A stretch of DNA of 64,000 nucleotides from Janthinobacterium lividum PAMC 25724 (GTDB lineage: Bacteria > Pseudomonadota > Gammaproteobacteria > Burkholderiales > Burkholderiaceae_D): positions 157,658 to 221,657 of the forward strand of contig AHHB01000021.1 in assembly GCA_000242815.2 (NCBI GenBank), written 5' to 3'. The notes under the pieces are model-generated. The model did no database searches and was not told the origin of the DNA. It was given only the letters and a program-made list of their open reading frames with translations. This document shows positions 45,822-54,700 of the stretch, in pieces. The position numbers and the translations under genes are program-made. The first letter of the stretch is position 1; every line of letters begins with the position of its first letter.

Positions 45822-46583
45822 TCAGCCATAGCGCGCCAGAATGGCAGTGTCCTCGACGCCCTGGTGCGCGCGCGCGGCCATGGCATCGCCCAGCATCACC
45901 AGCACGGGGCCGTGGGTGTCGCCCAAGCCATGCGCGAGGGCGCTCAGCGGCAGGCGCACGATGCGCTGGTCCGGGCGGCTGCAGTTTTCAATCACGACCA
46001 CGGGCGTGTCAGCGCGCCGGCCCTGGGCCAGCAGGCGCTGCGCCGTGGCGACGGCTTCGCGGCCACCCATGTATTGCACCAAGGTGTCGCAGTCGGGAAT
46101 GCGTGTCTGGTCCGGTTCGCCCGGCGCCGTGCTGGACGTGAAAAAGGCCACGCTGCGCGAGACGCCCCGTTTGGTCAGCGGCTGCTGTGTGGCGGCGGCC
46201 GCCGCCAGCGCAGTGGTAATGCCGGGCACTACTTCGACAGCGATGCCCGCTTCTTCCAGCGCCCGCAGCTCTTCGTCGGCGCGGCCGAACAGCATCGGGT
46301 CGCCGCCTTTCAGGCGCACCACGATGGCGTGCTTGCGCGCATGGTCCACCAATTGCTTGTTGATGAACGCTTGCGCCGTCGATAACTGGCCGCAGCGCTT
46401 GCCAACAAGAACCTTTTGCGCCTGCGGGCACAGCTCCAGCATCTCTGCGGTCACTAGTGCATCGTGCAGCACGACGTCCGCCTGTGCCAGCAGGCGCGCA
46501 CCGCGCAAGGTCATCAAGTCTTGCGCGCCGGGGCCGGCGCCGATCAGGTAGACCTTGCCGGGGTGAGATGTGGAGTGGTTCAT
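45822..46583 (-). CDS. cobA: Uroporphyrinogen-III C-methyltransferase
   Basis: A 253-residue SUMT that makes precorrin-2 for siroheme. Marker sequences: GKVYLIGAGPGAQDLMTLRG (SAM-binding), VVLHDALVTAEML, VRLKGGDPMLFGRADEEL and EVVPGITTALAAAAATQQPL. It is the last gene of the cysteine operon, which makes sense since CysI needs siroheme. The enzyme lacks the dehydrogenase/chelatase half of CysG; those steps need other genes, perhaps cbiX. Confidence 0.93.
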   Translation of the reverse strand: MNHSTSHPGKVYLIGAGPGAQDLMTLRGARLLAQADVVLHDALVTAEMLELCPQAQKVLVGKRCGQLSTAQAFINKQLVDHARKHAIVVRLKGGDPMLFGRADEELRALEEAGIAVEVVPGITTALAAAAATQQPLTKRGVSRSVAFFTSSTAPGEPDQTRIPDCDTLVQYMGGREAVATAQRLLAQGRRADTPVVVIENCSRPDQRIVRLPLSALAHGLGDTHGPVLVMLGDAMAARAHQGVEDTAILARYG

Positions 46584-46610
46584 GTTTGCTTTCTTCAGTC
46601 GAGACGCCGC

Positions 46611-47927
46611 TTACAGCCGAATCATGCCCGCCGCGACGGTCTGGTGGGTCACTTCATCGATCAGGATAAACGCACCGGTGGCGCGGATATCGGCATACGC
46701 GTCGGCCGCCAGTGCCTGCTGCACGTTCAGGCTGATGCGGGCGATGTCGTTCAGCTTCAAGCCTTCAGCCGGATGGCGCTGTTGCGTATTGATATCGAGG
46801 ATAGAATCAATCGCCGTCACTTTCGCCGCCGTCTGCTTGGTGCCGTGCTTGATCCAGTACTTGCGGCGCAGATCCAGCGCGTCTTCCGACAGCCAGCACA
46901 CGTCGGCCACCACTTGTTTCAGCAAGGTGGCGGGACGGTCGGCTCCGGCCAGCAGGTCGCCACGCGAGATATCGAGGTATTCATTGAGCAGCAAGGTCAC
47001 GGACTGGCCCACCACGGCAGTTTGCAGTGAGCCGTCCAGGGTGACGATATCCTTGACGCTAGCCGTCTGGCCCGATGGCTGTACCTGCAGCGTGTCGCCG
47101 ATGCTGACCTTGCCCGCTTCGATACGCCCCATATAGCCGCGGAAGTCGTTTGCTTCGTGGCCATTGTGGCGTGCCACCAGCTGCACCGGGAAGCGGAACG
47201 GCGTGTCGTGCGATTCGTCGTAGACGGACAAGGACTCCAGCAACTCGATCAGGGTCGGGCCCGTGTACCAGCCCAGCTTGTCACCGCGTTCGACGACGTT
47301 GTCGCCCGTCAAGGCGGACAGCGGGATCGGCGTGATGTCCTTCAAGCCCAGCGACTGGGCGAACTCGCGGTAGGCGGCGACGATGCGCGTGTACACCGTC
47401 TCATCGTAGTCGACCAGGTCCATCTTGTTGACGGCGACGACCACATGCTCGATCTTGAGTAAATGGGCAATCGTCGAATGGCGTTTGGTCTGGATCAACA
47501 GTTCCACGCTGCCATCGTCACCGAGTTTAACTTTCGACACGTCGATCAGGATGATGACGGCATCGGCGGTCGAGGCGCCCGTGACCATATTGCGCGTATA
47601 TTGCTCGTGGCCCGGCGTGTCGGCGATAATGAATTTACGCTTGGGCGTGGCGAAGTAGCGGTAGGCCACGTCGATGGTGATGCCTTGCTCGCGCTCCGCT
47701 TCCAGGCCGTCCGTCAGCAGCGACAGGTCGACCGTGTCGCCCACCGTGCGCTTGTGCTTGGAGCGCGACATGGCGTCGAGCTGGTCGGCAAAGATGCCCT
47801 TGCTGTCGAACAGCAAACGGCCGATCAGGGTGCTCTTGCCGTCATCGACGGAACCGGCCGTGATAAAGCGCAACATGCCGCGCTCGACATTGACGGGTGA
47901 GGTGGTGTTCTGGCTTGCTGCGTTCAT
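46611..47927 (-). CDS. cysN: Sulfate adenylyltransferase large subunit CysN
   Basis: A 438-residue EF-Tu-like GTPase. Motifs: GSVDDGKSTLIGRLL (P loop), DTPGHEQY (G3) and NKMDLVDY (G4). Length shows a CysN without the CysC APS-kinase fusion. With CysD it makes APS from sulfate and ATP. Its start overlaps the cysD stop by one base (TAATG). Confidence 0.95.
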   Translation of the reverse strand: MNAASQNTTSPVNVERGMLRFITAGSVDDGKSTLIGRLLFDSKGIFADQLDAMSRSKHKRTVGDTVDLSLLTDGLEAEREQGITIDVAYRYFATPKRKFIIADTPGHEQYTRNMVTGASTADAVIILIDVSKVKLGDDGSVELLIQTKRHSTIAHLLKIEHVVVAVNKMDLVDYDETVYTRIVAAYREFAQSLGLKDITPIPLSALTGDNVVERGDKLGWYTGPTLIELLESLSVYDESHDTPFRFPVQLVARHNGHEANDFRGYMGRIEAGKVSIGDTLQVQPSGQTASVKDIVTLDGSLQTAVVGQSVTLLLNEYLDISRGDLLAGADRPATLLKQVVADVCWLSEDALDLRRKYWIKHGTKQTAAKVTAIDSILDINTQQRHPAEGLKLNDIARISLNVQQALAADAYADIRATGAFILIDEVTHQTVAAGMIRL

Positions 47928-48838
47928 TAGAAATATCCTGCTTTCTTGCGTTTTTCCATCGAGGCTTCGGAAGTCTGGTCATCCATGCGGGTGGCGCCGC
48001 GTTCCGTGATTTGCGTAATTGCCGTCTCGGCGATGATGGCGTCGACTGTCGCCGCGTCGGACGACACGGGGCAGGTGCACGAGATATCGCCCACCGTGCG
48101 GAAGCGCACGACTTGCGTTTCCACCATTTCGCCTTCGCGCGGCGGCGTCAGGTCCGTCAATGGCACCAGCAAGCCGTTGCGCGCGATCACCTGGCGTTCG
48201 TGGGCGAAGTAGATCGGCGGTAATTCCAGTTTTTCGCGGGCGATGTATTGCCACACGTCGAGTTCGGTCCAGTTCGAGATGGGGAAGACGCGCATGTTTT
48301 CACCGGGATGCACGCGCGTGTTGTACAGGTCCCACAGTTCGGGACGCTGGGCTTTCGGGTCCCAGGCGCCGAATTCATCGCGGAAGGAAAAAATGCGTTC
48401 CTTGGCGCGGGCCTTCTCTTCGTCGCGGCGCGCACCGCCGATGCAGGCGTCAAATTTGTGCTCGGCGATGGTTTCCAGCAAGGTCACCGCTTGCGCTGCA
48501 TTGCGCGAATCCGTGGCCGGGTTGCGCAGGCGCACAGTGCCGCGCTGTATCGAGTCTTCGACGGAGCCGACGATCAGGCGTTCGCCCAGTTCAGCCACCT
48601 TCTTGTCGCGGAAAGTGATGACTTCCGGGAAGTTGTGGCCCGTGTCGATATGCACGAGGGGAAACGGGAATTTGCCTGGGCGGAAGGCTTTCTCGGCCAA
48701 GCGCAGCAGGACGACGGAATCCTTGCCGCCGGAAAACAGCAGCGCGGGGTTGGCCGATTCGGCCGCCACTTCACGCATGATGTGGATGGCTTCAGATTCA
48801 AGGCTGTCGAGATGACGCTGGTTCAAAATATTGCTCAT
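47927..48838 (-). CDS. cysD: Sulfate adenylyltransferase small subunit CysD
   Basis: A 303-residue PAPS-reductase-like enzyme with the PP-motif FSGGKDSVVLLRLA, and typical regions IDTGHNFPEVITFRD and GGARRDEEKARAKERIFSFR. Catalyses adenylation of sulfate together with CysN. Ends in the usual basic tail EKRKKAGYF. Lies 39 bases after cysH in the operon. Confidence 0.96.
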   Translation of the reverse strand: MSNILNQRHLDSLESEAIHIMREVAAESANPALLFSGGKDSVVLLRLAEKAFRPGKFPFPLVHIDTGHNFPEVITFRDKKVAELGERLIVGSVEDSIQRGTVRLRNPATDSRNAAQAVTLLETIAEHKFDACIGGARRDEEKARAKERIFSFRDEFGAWDPKAQRPELWDLYNTRVHPGENMRVFPISNWTELDVWQYIAREKLELPPIYFAHERQVIARNGLLVPLTDLTPPREGEMVETQVVRFRTVGDISCTCPVSSDAATVDAIIAETAITQITERGATRMDDQTSEASMEKRKKAGYF

Positions 48839-48877
48839 AGGTGTGCTTTCTTGTTCTGCTGAGTCTGTTGTGTCTGA

Positions 48878-49594
48878 TCAGGCTGCCACGGATTTGATGC
48901 GTATCAATTTGCCGTCCACCATGTGCAGGCCGCATTCCTTGGAGTCCGGGTTTTCCCACCACCAACGCCCGGCACGTACATCTTCACCCGGCTGTATTGC
49001 CCGCGTGCACGGTTCGCAGCCGATCGACGGGTAGCCCTGGTCGTGCAGCGCGTTGTAGGGCACATCGTTGGCACGGATATAGTCCCACACATCCTGCTCA
49101 GACCAGTCGGCCAGCGGATTGAATTTTGTCATTGCATGTGCGGCGTCTTCTTCCTGCACGTGCAGTTCGGCGCGCGTGCTGGACTGGGCGCGGCGCTGGC
49201 CCGTGATCCAGGCCTTGTTGCCGGCCAGGGCGCGTCCCAGTGGCTCGACCTTGCGGATGTGGCAGCATGCGCGGCGCATCTCGACGCTGTCATAAAACGC
49301 GTTGAGACCGTGCTGTTCCACGTAGCCAGCCACCGCTTCCGGCTGTGGACGGTACAGGATGATGTCGTGGTCGTAGCGGGCCTTGACCTTGTCGAGTACG
49401 GCCAGGGTTTCCTGGTGCAGTCGGCCTGTTTCCAGAGAAAAGATGCCGATTGGCAGCTTTGCCTTGAGAATCAAGTCAGTCAGCACCATGTCTTCGGCGG
49501 CCAGGCTGGACGCGAACACGGCCGGCGAAAAGTCCGCCGCGATGCGTGCCAGCGTTTGCCCGGTGGCGTCAATTAATGTAGTCAGATCACGCAT
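48878..49594 (-). CDS. cysH: APS reductase, Fe-S type CysH
   Basis: A 238-residue reductase. It has two Cys pairs, RRACCHIRK (110/111) and GCEPCTRA (193/196), which bind a 4Fe-4S cluster, and the catalytic Cys in KECGLH (221). This marks an APS (rather than PAPS) reductase, which fits the absence of cysC. It reduces APS to sulfite with thioredoxin. Upstream is DUF934 (9-base gap), downstream cysD. Confidence 0.94.
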   Translation of the reverse strand: MRDLTTLIDATGQTLARIAADFSPAVFASSLAAEDMVLTDLILKAKLPIGIFSLETGRLHQETLAVLDKVKARYDHDIILYRPQPEAVAGYVEQHGLNAFYDSVEMRRACCHIRKVEPLGRALAGNKAWITGQRRAQSSTRAELHVQEEDAAHAMTKFNPLADWSEQDVWDYIRANDVPYNALHDQGYPSIGCEPCTRAIQPGEDVRAGRWWWENPDSKECGLHMVDGKLIRIKSVAA

Positions 49595-49603
49595 GAGGCG
49601 TCC

Positions 49604-50164
49604 TCAGATGCCGGCCGCGTTGTCGCGGTCAGGATTCTGGCCTTCGCGCTGGTGGCGGCGGAACAGCGGTGATTTTTGATCCCACGAGGCCTGGTAGGTT
49701 TCCGAAAAGACAGACAAACCTTTCAGCGCGTCATGGATGCTGCGGTCAGGCCGCGTCGCATATGCGTCAAAGCCGACCCTATGCATGGAGAACAACTGGT
49801 CGCGCAGCACGTCGCCGATGGCGCGCAATTCCCCTTGGAAACCGAGGCGGGCGCGCAAGTTGAAGGCGATGGAATAGCCGCGGCCATCCGTGAATTTCGG
49901 GAAGTCCACGCCGATGACGGGCAGTTGCGCCACGTCGGCGGCCAGTTCTTCCGGGCGCTCGTCGCTGGCCAGCCAGACGCCGATGTCTGGCTGGCGCGCC
50001 AGCAGGGTCTCGCGCTGTGCTTGCCAAACGGACAGGGGGACGATGACCTTGCCGGCAGGCACGATGACCGTTTCCGGCGTCTCGCCCTCATCGAGGCGCA
50101 GCAAGCCCCAGCTATTGGGCACGACAGCGGCGTTCTTGATAATTTCTTCGCGTACTTCAAACAT
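49604..50164 (-). CDS. DUF934 protein of the cysteine operon
   Basis: A 186-residue protein typical of betaproteobacterial cys operons. Recognised by VPAGKVIVPLSVWQAQ, GVWLASDERPEELA, PKFTDGRGYSIAFNLR and IGDVLRDQLFSMHRVGF, all hallmarks of DUF934. The gene is often found between cysI and cysH, and an accessory role in sulfite reduction is assumed, without proof that I know. Its ATG overlaps the cysI stop by eight bases; the longer in-frame extension to 50515 runs inside cysI and is rejected. Confidence 0.9.
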   Translation of the reverse strand: MFEVREEIIKNAAVVPNSWGLLRLDEGETPETVIVPAGKVIVPLSVWQAQRETLLARQPDIGVWLASDERPEELAADVAQLPVIGVDFPKFTDGRGYSIAFNLRARLGFQGELRAIGDVLRDQLFSMHRVGFDAYATRPDRSIHDALKGLSVFSETYQASWDQKSPLFRRHQREGQNPDRDNAAGI

Positions 50165-51845
50165 ATTCGTCTTCTCCCACCAGGTTGCCGATCGTGATCG
50201 GCGTTGCATACACGTGTTCCTTGAACGGCGCCAGGCCCAGGCGCTGCGCCGTATCGACGAAGCGCTCGCCTTCATGGCGGTCGCGCACGTAGACGTGCAG
50301 CAGGCGGCCGATGACTTCAGGCATTTGCAGCGCAGAGAATGATGGTCCGATGATCTTGCCGATGGCAGCATGGTTGCCCTGCGCGCCGCCGATCGACACT
50401 TGATACCATTCGCTGCCATCCTTGTCGACGCCGAGGATGCCGATGCTGCCCACGTGATGGTGGCCGCAGGCATTGATGCAGCCGGAAATATTGAGTTCGA
50501 TCTCGCCGATGTCATGCTGGAAGTCGATGTTGTCGAAGCGTTCCGCGATGGCGGCCGCGATCGGCAGCGACTTGGCGTTGGCCAGCGAGCAGAAATCGCC
50601 GCCCGGGCAGCAGATCATGTCGGTCAGCAAGCCGATGTTCGGCGTGGCCAGCCCGTGCGCCTTCGCTTCCTGCCACAGTTTGAATAGTTTCGATTGCTCC
50701 ACGTCAGCCAGCACCAGGTTTTGCTCATGCGTCACGCGCAGTTCGCCAAAGCTGTAGCGCTCGGCCAGGTCGGCTACGAAGTCGATCTGCTCTGCCGTCG
50801 CGTCGCCCGGCGGCACGCCCGTTTTCTTTAGCGACAGCACCACGGCCACGTAGCCAGCGCGCTGGTGCGGCTTGGCGTTGCGCGCCAGCCAGTTCATATA
50901 GGCCTTGTTATCCGCGTGTTCCGCCTTGTAGTCGAGTTCTGGCAGGGCAAGGTAGGCGGGCGGATTGAAAAAGTCTGCTACGCGCTGCATTTCCTCGGCC
51001 GTCAATGTTTCCGCGCCATCCTTCAAGTCGACCCACTCGGCTTCCACCTGGCGCGTGAATTCTTCCACGCCGATGGCTTTCAACAGAATCTTGATGCGCG
51101 CCTTGTATTTATTGTCGCGGCGGCCGTGCAAGTTATACACGCGCATGATGGCCTGGACATACGTCAGCAAATGTTGCCATGGCAGGAAGTCGCGCACCAC
51201 GCTGCCCAAAATCGGCGTACGGCCCATGCCGCCACCGGCCATGACCTTGAAGCCCACTTCGCCAGCGTCGTTGCGTACGGCCGTCAAGCCGATATCGTGC
51301 ACGGCGATGGCCGCGCGGTCTTCCTTGGCGCCATTGATGGCGACCTTGAATTTGCGCGGCAGGGCGATGAACTCGGGGTGGAAAGTACTCCACTGGCGCA
51401 ACACTTCAGCATAAGGACGTGGATCGATGATTTCATCGGCCGCAACGCCGGCATAGGGGTCAGATGTTGTATTACGGATACAGTTGCCGGAAGTCTGGAT
51501 CGCGTGCATTTCTACCGACGCGAGCTCTGTCAGGATATCGGGAGTTTGCTCCAGCTCGATCCAGTTGAACTGGATGTTCTGGCGCGTGGTGAAGTGGCCA
51601 TAGCCGCGGTCGTACTTGCGCGCGATGTGCGCGAACATGCGCATCTGCTTGGATGACAGCAAGCCGTACGGCACGGCGATACGCAGCATGTAGGCGTGGC
51701 GTTGCATGTACAGGCCGTTTTGCAGGCGCAGCGGAATGAATTCCTCTTCCGTGAGTTCATTGGCAATACGGCGCACAACCTGGTCTCGGTACTGGGCGAT
51801 GCGTTCTTTGATGATGAGGTGGTCGTACTGATCGTAATGGTACAT
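50157..51845 (-). CDS. cysI: Sulfite reductase (siroheme, 4Fe-4S)
   Basis: A 562-residue nitrite/sulfite reductase-family protein with the cluster-binding Cys residues CCPGGDFC (413/419) and SGCINACGHHH (456/460). The context in the cys cluster assigns it to sulfite reduction, with siroheme from the CobA pathway. It reduces sulfite to sulfide with six electrons; a flavoprotein partner (CysJ) is not encoded here, so ferredoxin or another donor may serve. The first Cys of CCPGG is an additional residue seen in many family members. Confidence 0.93.
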   Translation of the reverse strand: MYHYDQYDHLIIKERIAQYRDQVVRRIANELTEEEFIPLRLQNGLYMQRHAYMLRIAVPYGLLSSKQMRMFAHIARKYDRGYGHFTTRQNIQFNWIELEQTPDILTELASVEMHAIQTSGNCIRNTTSDPYAGVAADEIIDPRPYAEVLRQWSTFHPEFIALPRKFKVAINGAKEDRAAIAVHDIGLTAVRNDAGEVGFKVMAGGGMGRTPILGSVVRDFLPWQHLLTYVQAIMRVYNLHGRRDNKYKARIKILLKAIGVEEFTRQVEAEWVDLKDGAETLTAEEMQRVADFFNPPAYLALPELDYKAEHADNKAYMNWLARNAKPHQRAGYVAVVLSLKKTGVPPGDATAEQIDFVADLAERYSFGELRVTHEQNLVLADVEQSKLFKLWQEAKAHGLATPNIGLLTDMICCPGGDFCSLANAKSLPIAAAIAERFDNIDFQHDIGEIELNISGCINACGHHHVGSIGILGVDKDGSEWYQVSIGGAQGNHAAIGKIIGPSFSALQMPEVIGRLLHVYVRDRHEGERFVDTAQRLGLAPFKEHVYATPITIGNLVGEDEYV

Positions 51846-51926
51846 ATCAATTCCTAAAAAAGCCGGGGTACTGGAAGACTGCCTGGGATGATGTTCTTGA
51901 TTTTGCTCTTGTTACATGGTGGGGCA

Positions 51927-52700
51927 CTAATAGATTAGCTTCACTGCCACGCCGGTCAAGGTCATCGCCAGCAGTACGCGTAAAAACTTTTCTGGCACGG
52001 AGCGGGCGATCCAGGAACCGAGCGTGATGCCAGGCAGGGAGCCGACCAGCAGTGAGGCCAACAATTCCCAGTCGATGGAGCCGAGCCACCAGTGGCCCAG
52101 GGCGGCGATGGCTGTCAGGGGCACGGCGTAGGCGATATCGGTGCCCGCCACTTCGGCCGAGCTCATGCGTGGGTATAGCATCACCAGCAGGGTTGCGCCG
52201 ATGGCGCCGGCGCCGATCGACGAGACCGTCACCAGCACGCCCAGCACGGCGCCGGCGATGCTGGTCGCGGCGGCAAGTTTCTTGCCCTGTAATTGTTTCT
52301 CAGGGTGTGCATTGATCCAAGCCAGCATGCGCCCCTTGAAGATGAGCGCCACGACGGTCAGCAGCACGGAGCCGGCGATCGAGTAACGAATGATCTGGCC
52401 GATTTCCGGCGACAGGGTGCCGAATGACTTCAATGCCAGGGTTGAGACGACGGCGGCAGGCAGGGCGCCGATGCACAGGCGCTTGACGATATCCCAGCGG
52501 ACGGTGCCACGCAGGCGGTGCGTCAGGGTGCCGGCGCTCTTGGTGATCGAGGCGAACGCCAGGTCGGTGCCCACCGCCACGGAGGGCGACACGCCAAACA
52601 GCAAGGTTAACAGCGGCGTCATCAGCGAGCCGCCGCCCACGCCGGTCATTCCTACGAGTAATCCTACGGCGAATCCTGAGACTATATAAGACAAAGTCAT
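51927..52700 (-). CDS. TauE/SafE family anion exporter
   Basis: A 257-residue membrane protein with about eight helices. The N-terminal GFAVGLLVGMTGVGGGSLMT is the family signature, repeated in weaker form in the second half (SSIGAGAIGATLLVML). TauE family members carry sulfite, sulfoacetate or related anions. As the first gene upstream of cysI on the same strand, it probably exports sulfite or takes part in sulfur transport. It is divergent from cysB. Confidence 0.88.
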   Translation of the reverse strand: MTLSYIVSGFAVGLLVGMTGVGGGSLMTPLLTLLFGVSPSVAVGTDLAFASITKSAGTLTHRLRGTVRWDIVKRLCIGALPAAVVSTLALKSFGTLSPEIGQIIRYSIAGSVLLTVVALIFKGRMLAWINAHPEKQLQGKKLAAATSIAGAVLGVLVTVSSIGAGAIGATLLVMLYPRMSSAEVAGTDIAYAVPLTAIAALGHWWLGSIDWELLASLLVGSLPGITLGSWIARSVPEKFLRVLLAMTLTGVAVKLIY

Positions 52701-52769
52701 GCTTGCACCCCCAAAGTACCCGCAATAGTAATAAACTTCGTGTTTATCCCAAACTACTTAGTACGCATT

Positions 52770-52796
52770 TGCTTATATGCGATATGCGTATAAGCA
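52770..52796. promoter_or_regulatory. Palindrome in the tauE/cysB intergenic region
   Basis: TGCTTATA and TATAAGCA arms (8 bases) enclose 11 bases, TGCGATATGCG. It fits the T-N11-A layout of a LysR-type operator. It lies 65 bases before cysB and 70 before tauE, so it could bind CysB and control both. No binding data can be inferred from sequence. Confidence 0.5.
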
Positions 52797-52860
52797 TGAA
52801 CGCAAAATCATGGGTGGTGCGGAAACTTGGCAAATGACGGCAATCTAGGGTAAACCAGCA

Positions 52861-53802
52861 ATGAATCTCCATCAACTGCGCTTCGTGCGCGAAGCGGTCC
52901 GTCAGAACTATAACCTGACGGACGCCGCCAAGGCATTGTTTACGTCGCAACCGGGCGTGTCGAAAGCCATTATCGAGCTGGAGGAAGAGCTGGGCGTCGA
53001 TATTTTTACGCGTCACGGCAAGCGCATCCGTGGCTTGACGGAGCCGGGTCGCCTGGTGCTGGAATCGGTCGAGCTGATCATGCAGGAAATCGACAGCATG
53101 AAGCGCATCGGCAAGGAATTCGCGGCGCAAGATAGCGGCAGCTTTACCATTGCGACCACGCATACGCAGGCGCGCTACACCTTGCCCAAGGTCGTGCAAG
53201 CGTTCATGCTGAAGTTTCCCAAGGTCAGATTGTCTTTACTGCAGGGTAACCCGCGCCAGATCGCCGAGATGGTGCAGCGCGACCAGGCCGACCTGGCCAT
53301 CGCTACGGAATCGATCGCCGCCATCGATGGCTTGATCACCTTGCCATGTTATCAATGGGAGCATGTGGTGGTGGTGCCGCTCGACCATCCGCTGCTCAAA
53401 TCGAAGTCCGTCACCCTGGAAGAAATTGCCGCATTTCCCCTCATTACCTATGACAGCGCGTTTGCCGGACGTAACAAGATCGACCACGCTTTCGTGCTGC
53501 GTGGCCTGAAGCCGGACGTCTTGCTGGAAGCCATCGATGCCGATGTCATCAAGACTTATGTCGAGTTGGGCATGGGCATTGGTATCATAGCGGGTATGGC
53601 CTTCGATGCCGAACGCGACAAAGGCTTGCGCGCCATCCCTGTCGGCCATCTGTTTGGCATGAATGTGTCGCGCGTGGCCGTCAAGCAGGGCGCGTATTTG
53701 CGCAGCTATATTTATACCTTTATCGAGTTGCTGACGCCAACCCTGAACCGCAAGCTCATTGAGCAGGCGATGAGCGGTGATAAAGAGCACTACGAACTAT
53801 AA
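52861..53802 (+). CDS. cysB: LysR-type regulator CysB
   Basis: A 313-residue LysR-type regulator. HTH at about 1-60 (FVREAVRQNYNLTDAAKALFTS, SQPGVSKAIIELEEELG) and an effector domain with TTHTQARYTLPKVV and QGNPRQIAEMV typical for CysB/Cbl. It senses N-acetylserine or APS-type effectors in relatives and activates sulfate assimilation. It faces the tauE-cysI operon across a 160-base gap that contains a palindrome. Confidence 0.92.
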   Translation: MNLHQLRFVREAVRQNYNLTDAAKALFTSQPGVSKAIIELEEELGVDIFTRHGKRIRGLTEPGRLVLESVELIMQEIDSMKRIGKEFAAQDSGSFTIATTHTQARYTLPKVVQAFMLKFPKVRLSLLQGNPRQIAEMVQRDQADLAIATESIAAIDGLITLPCYQWEHVVVVPLDHPLLKSKSVTLEEIAAFPLITYDSAFAGRNKIDHAFVLRGLKPDVLLEAIDADVIKTYVELGMGIGIIAGMAFDAERDKGLRAIPVGHLFGMNVSRVAVKQGAYLRSYIYTFIELLTPTLNRKLIEQAMSGDKEHYEL

Positions 53803-53863
53803 CAATGCATGAAGTCGGCCGGGTGATGTGCCTGGCCAAGATTATTTAAGAAGAGAATAAACG

Positions 53864-54514
53864 ATGATTACCGATCAGCTTGCCAAATATTACGCCACCA
53901 TCGCGCAGCAGTACGAGCGCGTCTATGACAAGCCCGAACGCCAGGAAGACCTGGAAGTGTTGCGCGACAAGGTCGCTGACGTGCTGGAAGGGCACACCGT
54001 GCTGGAACTGGCCTGCGGCACCGGCTACTGGACGCAATTGGTCGCCGAGTCGGCCGTGTCCGTGCTGGCCACCGATATCAACGATGAAATGCTGGCGCTG
54101 GCCCAGGCACGCGGCTTGCCCGACAACGTCACCATTGCCAAGCTCGACGCATTCAATTTGCCCGATGATTTGTTGGGCAAGTTTACTGCTGTCTTCGCCG
54201 GCTTCTGGTGGTCGCACGTCAAGCGCGAAGACCAGGACAAATACCTGAAGCAATTGCGCAGCAAGCTGGGCAAGGACATCGTGCTGGTGCTGATCGACAA
54301 TTCCTATGTCGATGGCAGCAGCACCGTCATCGCGCGCACTGACTTGGAAGGCAATACTCACCAGTTCCACACGACGCCGGCAGGCGAGCGCTATGAAGTG
54401 TTGAAGAATTTCCCATCGGACAGCCACCTGCGCAAGAAGTTTGCCCATTCGACCCGCGAAATCCGCATGAAGCGCCTGGAATATTACTGGCTGCTGAGCT
54501 GCCGTCTGAAATAA
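53864..54514 (+). CDS. SAM-dependent class I methyltransferase
   Basis: A 216-residue methyltransferase. Motif I VLELACGTGYWT (about 47-58), motif II VLATDINDEML, and AVFAGFWWSHVKR. The substrate is unknown. It has AAGAAG-like ribosome site before ATG and its own terminator. It is placed after cysB on the same strand with a 61-base gap. Not recognised as a named enzyme. Confidence 0.82.
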   Translation: MITDQLAKYYATIAQQYERVYDKPERQEDLEVLRDKVADVLEGHTVLELACGTGYWTQLVAESAVSVLATDINDEMLALAQARGLPDNVTIAKLDAFNLPDDLLGKFTAVFAGFWWSHVKREDQDKYLKQLRSKLGKDIVLVLIDNSYVDGSSTVIARTDLEGNTHQFHTTPAGERYEVLKNFPSDSHLRKKFAHSTREIRMKRLEYYWLLSCRLK

Positions 54515-54532
54515 GGCTGGAACGGTAAGCTG

Positions 54533-54556
54533 AACCGCCTGCGGGCGGTTTTTTTT
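54533..54556 (+). terminator. Terminator after the methyltransferase gene
   Basis: AACCGCC-TGC-GGGCGGTT stem followed by a run of T residues. Confidence 0.88.
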
Positions 54557-54573
54557 CGTCTGTTGTTTTTATG

Positions 54574-54589
54574 TCACACGCTATTGTGA
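54574..54589. promoter_or_regulatory. TCACA-N6-TGTGA palindrome before the porin gene
   Basis: A perfect 5-base inverted repeat 112 bases before the porin start. The half-sites are the reverse order of the CRP consensus, so this is not a CRP site as such. Confidence 0.3.
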
Positions 54590-54700
54590 TAAAAAGCAAC
54601 ATCTTGTCGATGTCATATTGTTGAAGTAATTCGTGGGCATGATTCGGTTCAGCAGCTAAGCAGCAGCTCAACTTGTCCAACTTAATGTAGAGAATCTCAA

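Noticed and set aside
54574..54589. CRP-binding site before the porin
   Set aside because: Half-sites are in the reverse order (TCACA-N6-TGTGA) relative to the CRP consensus.
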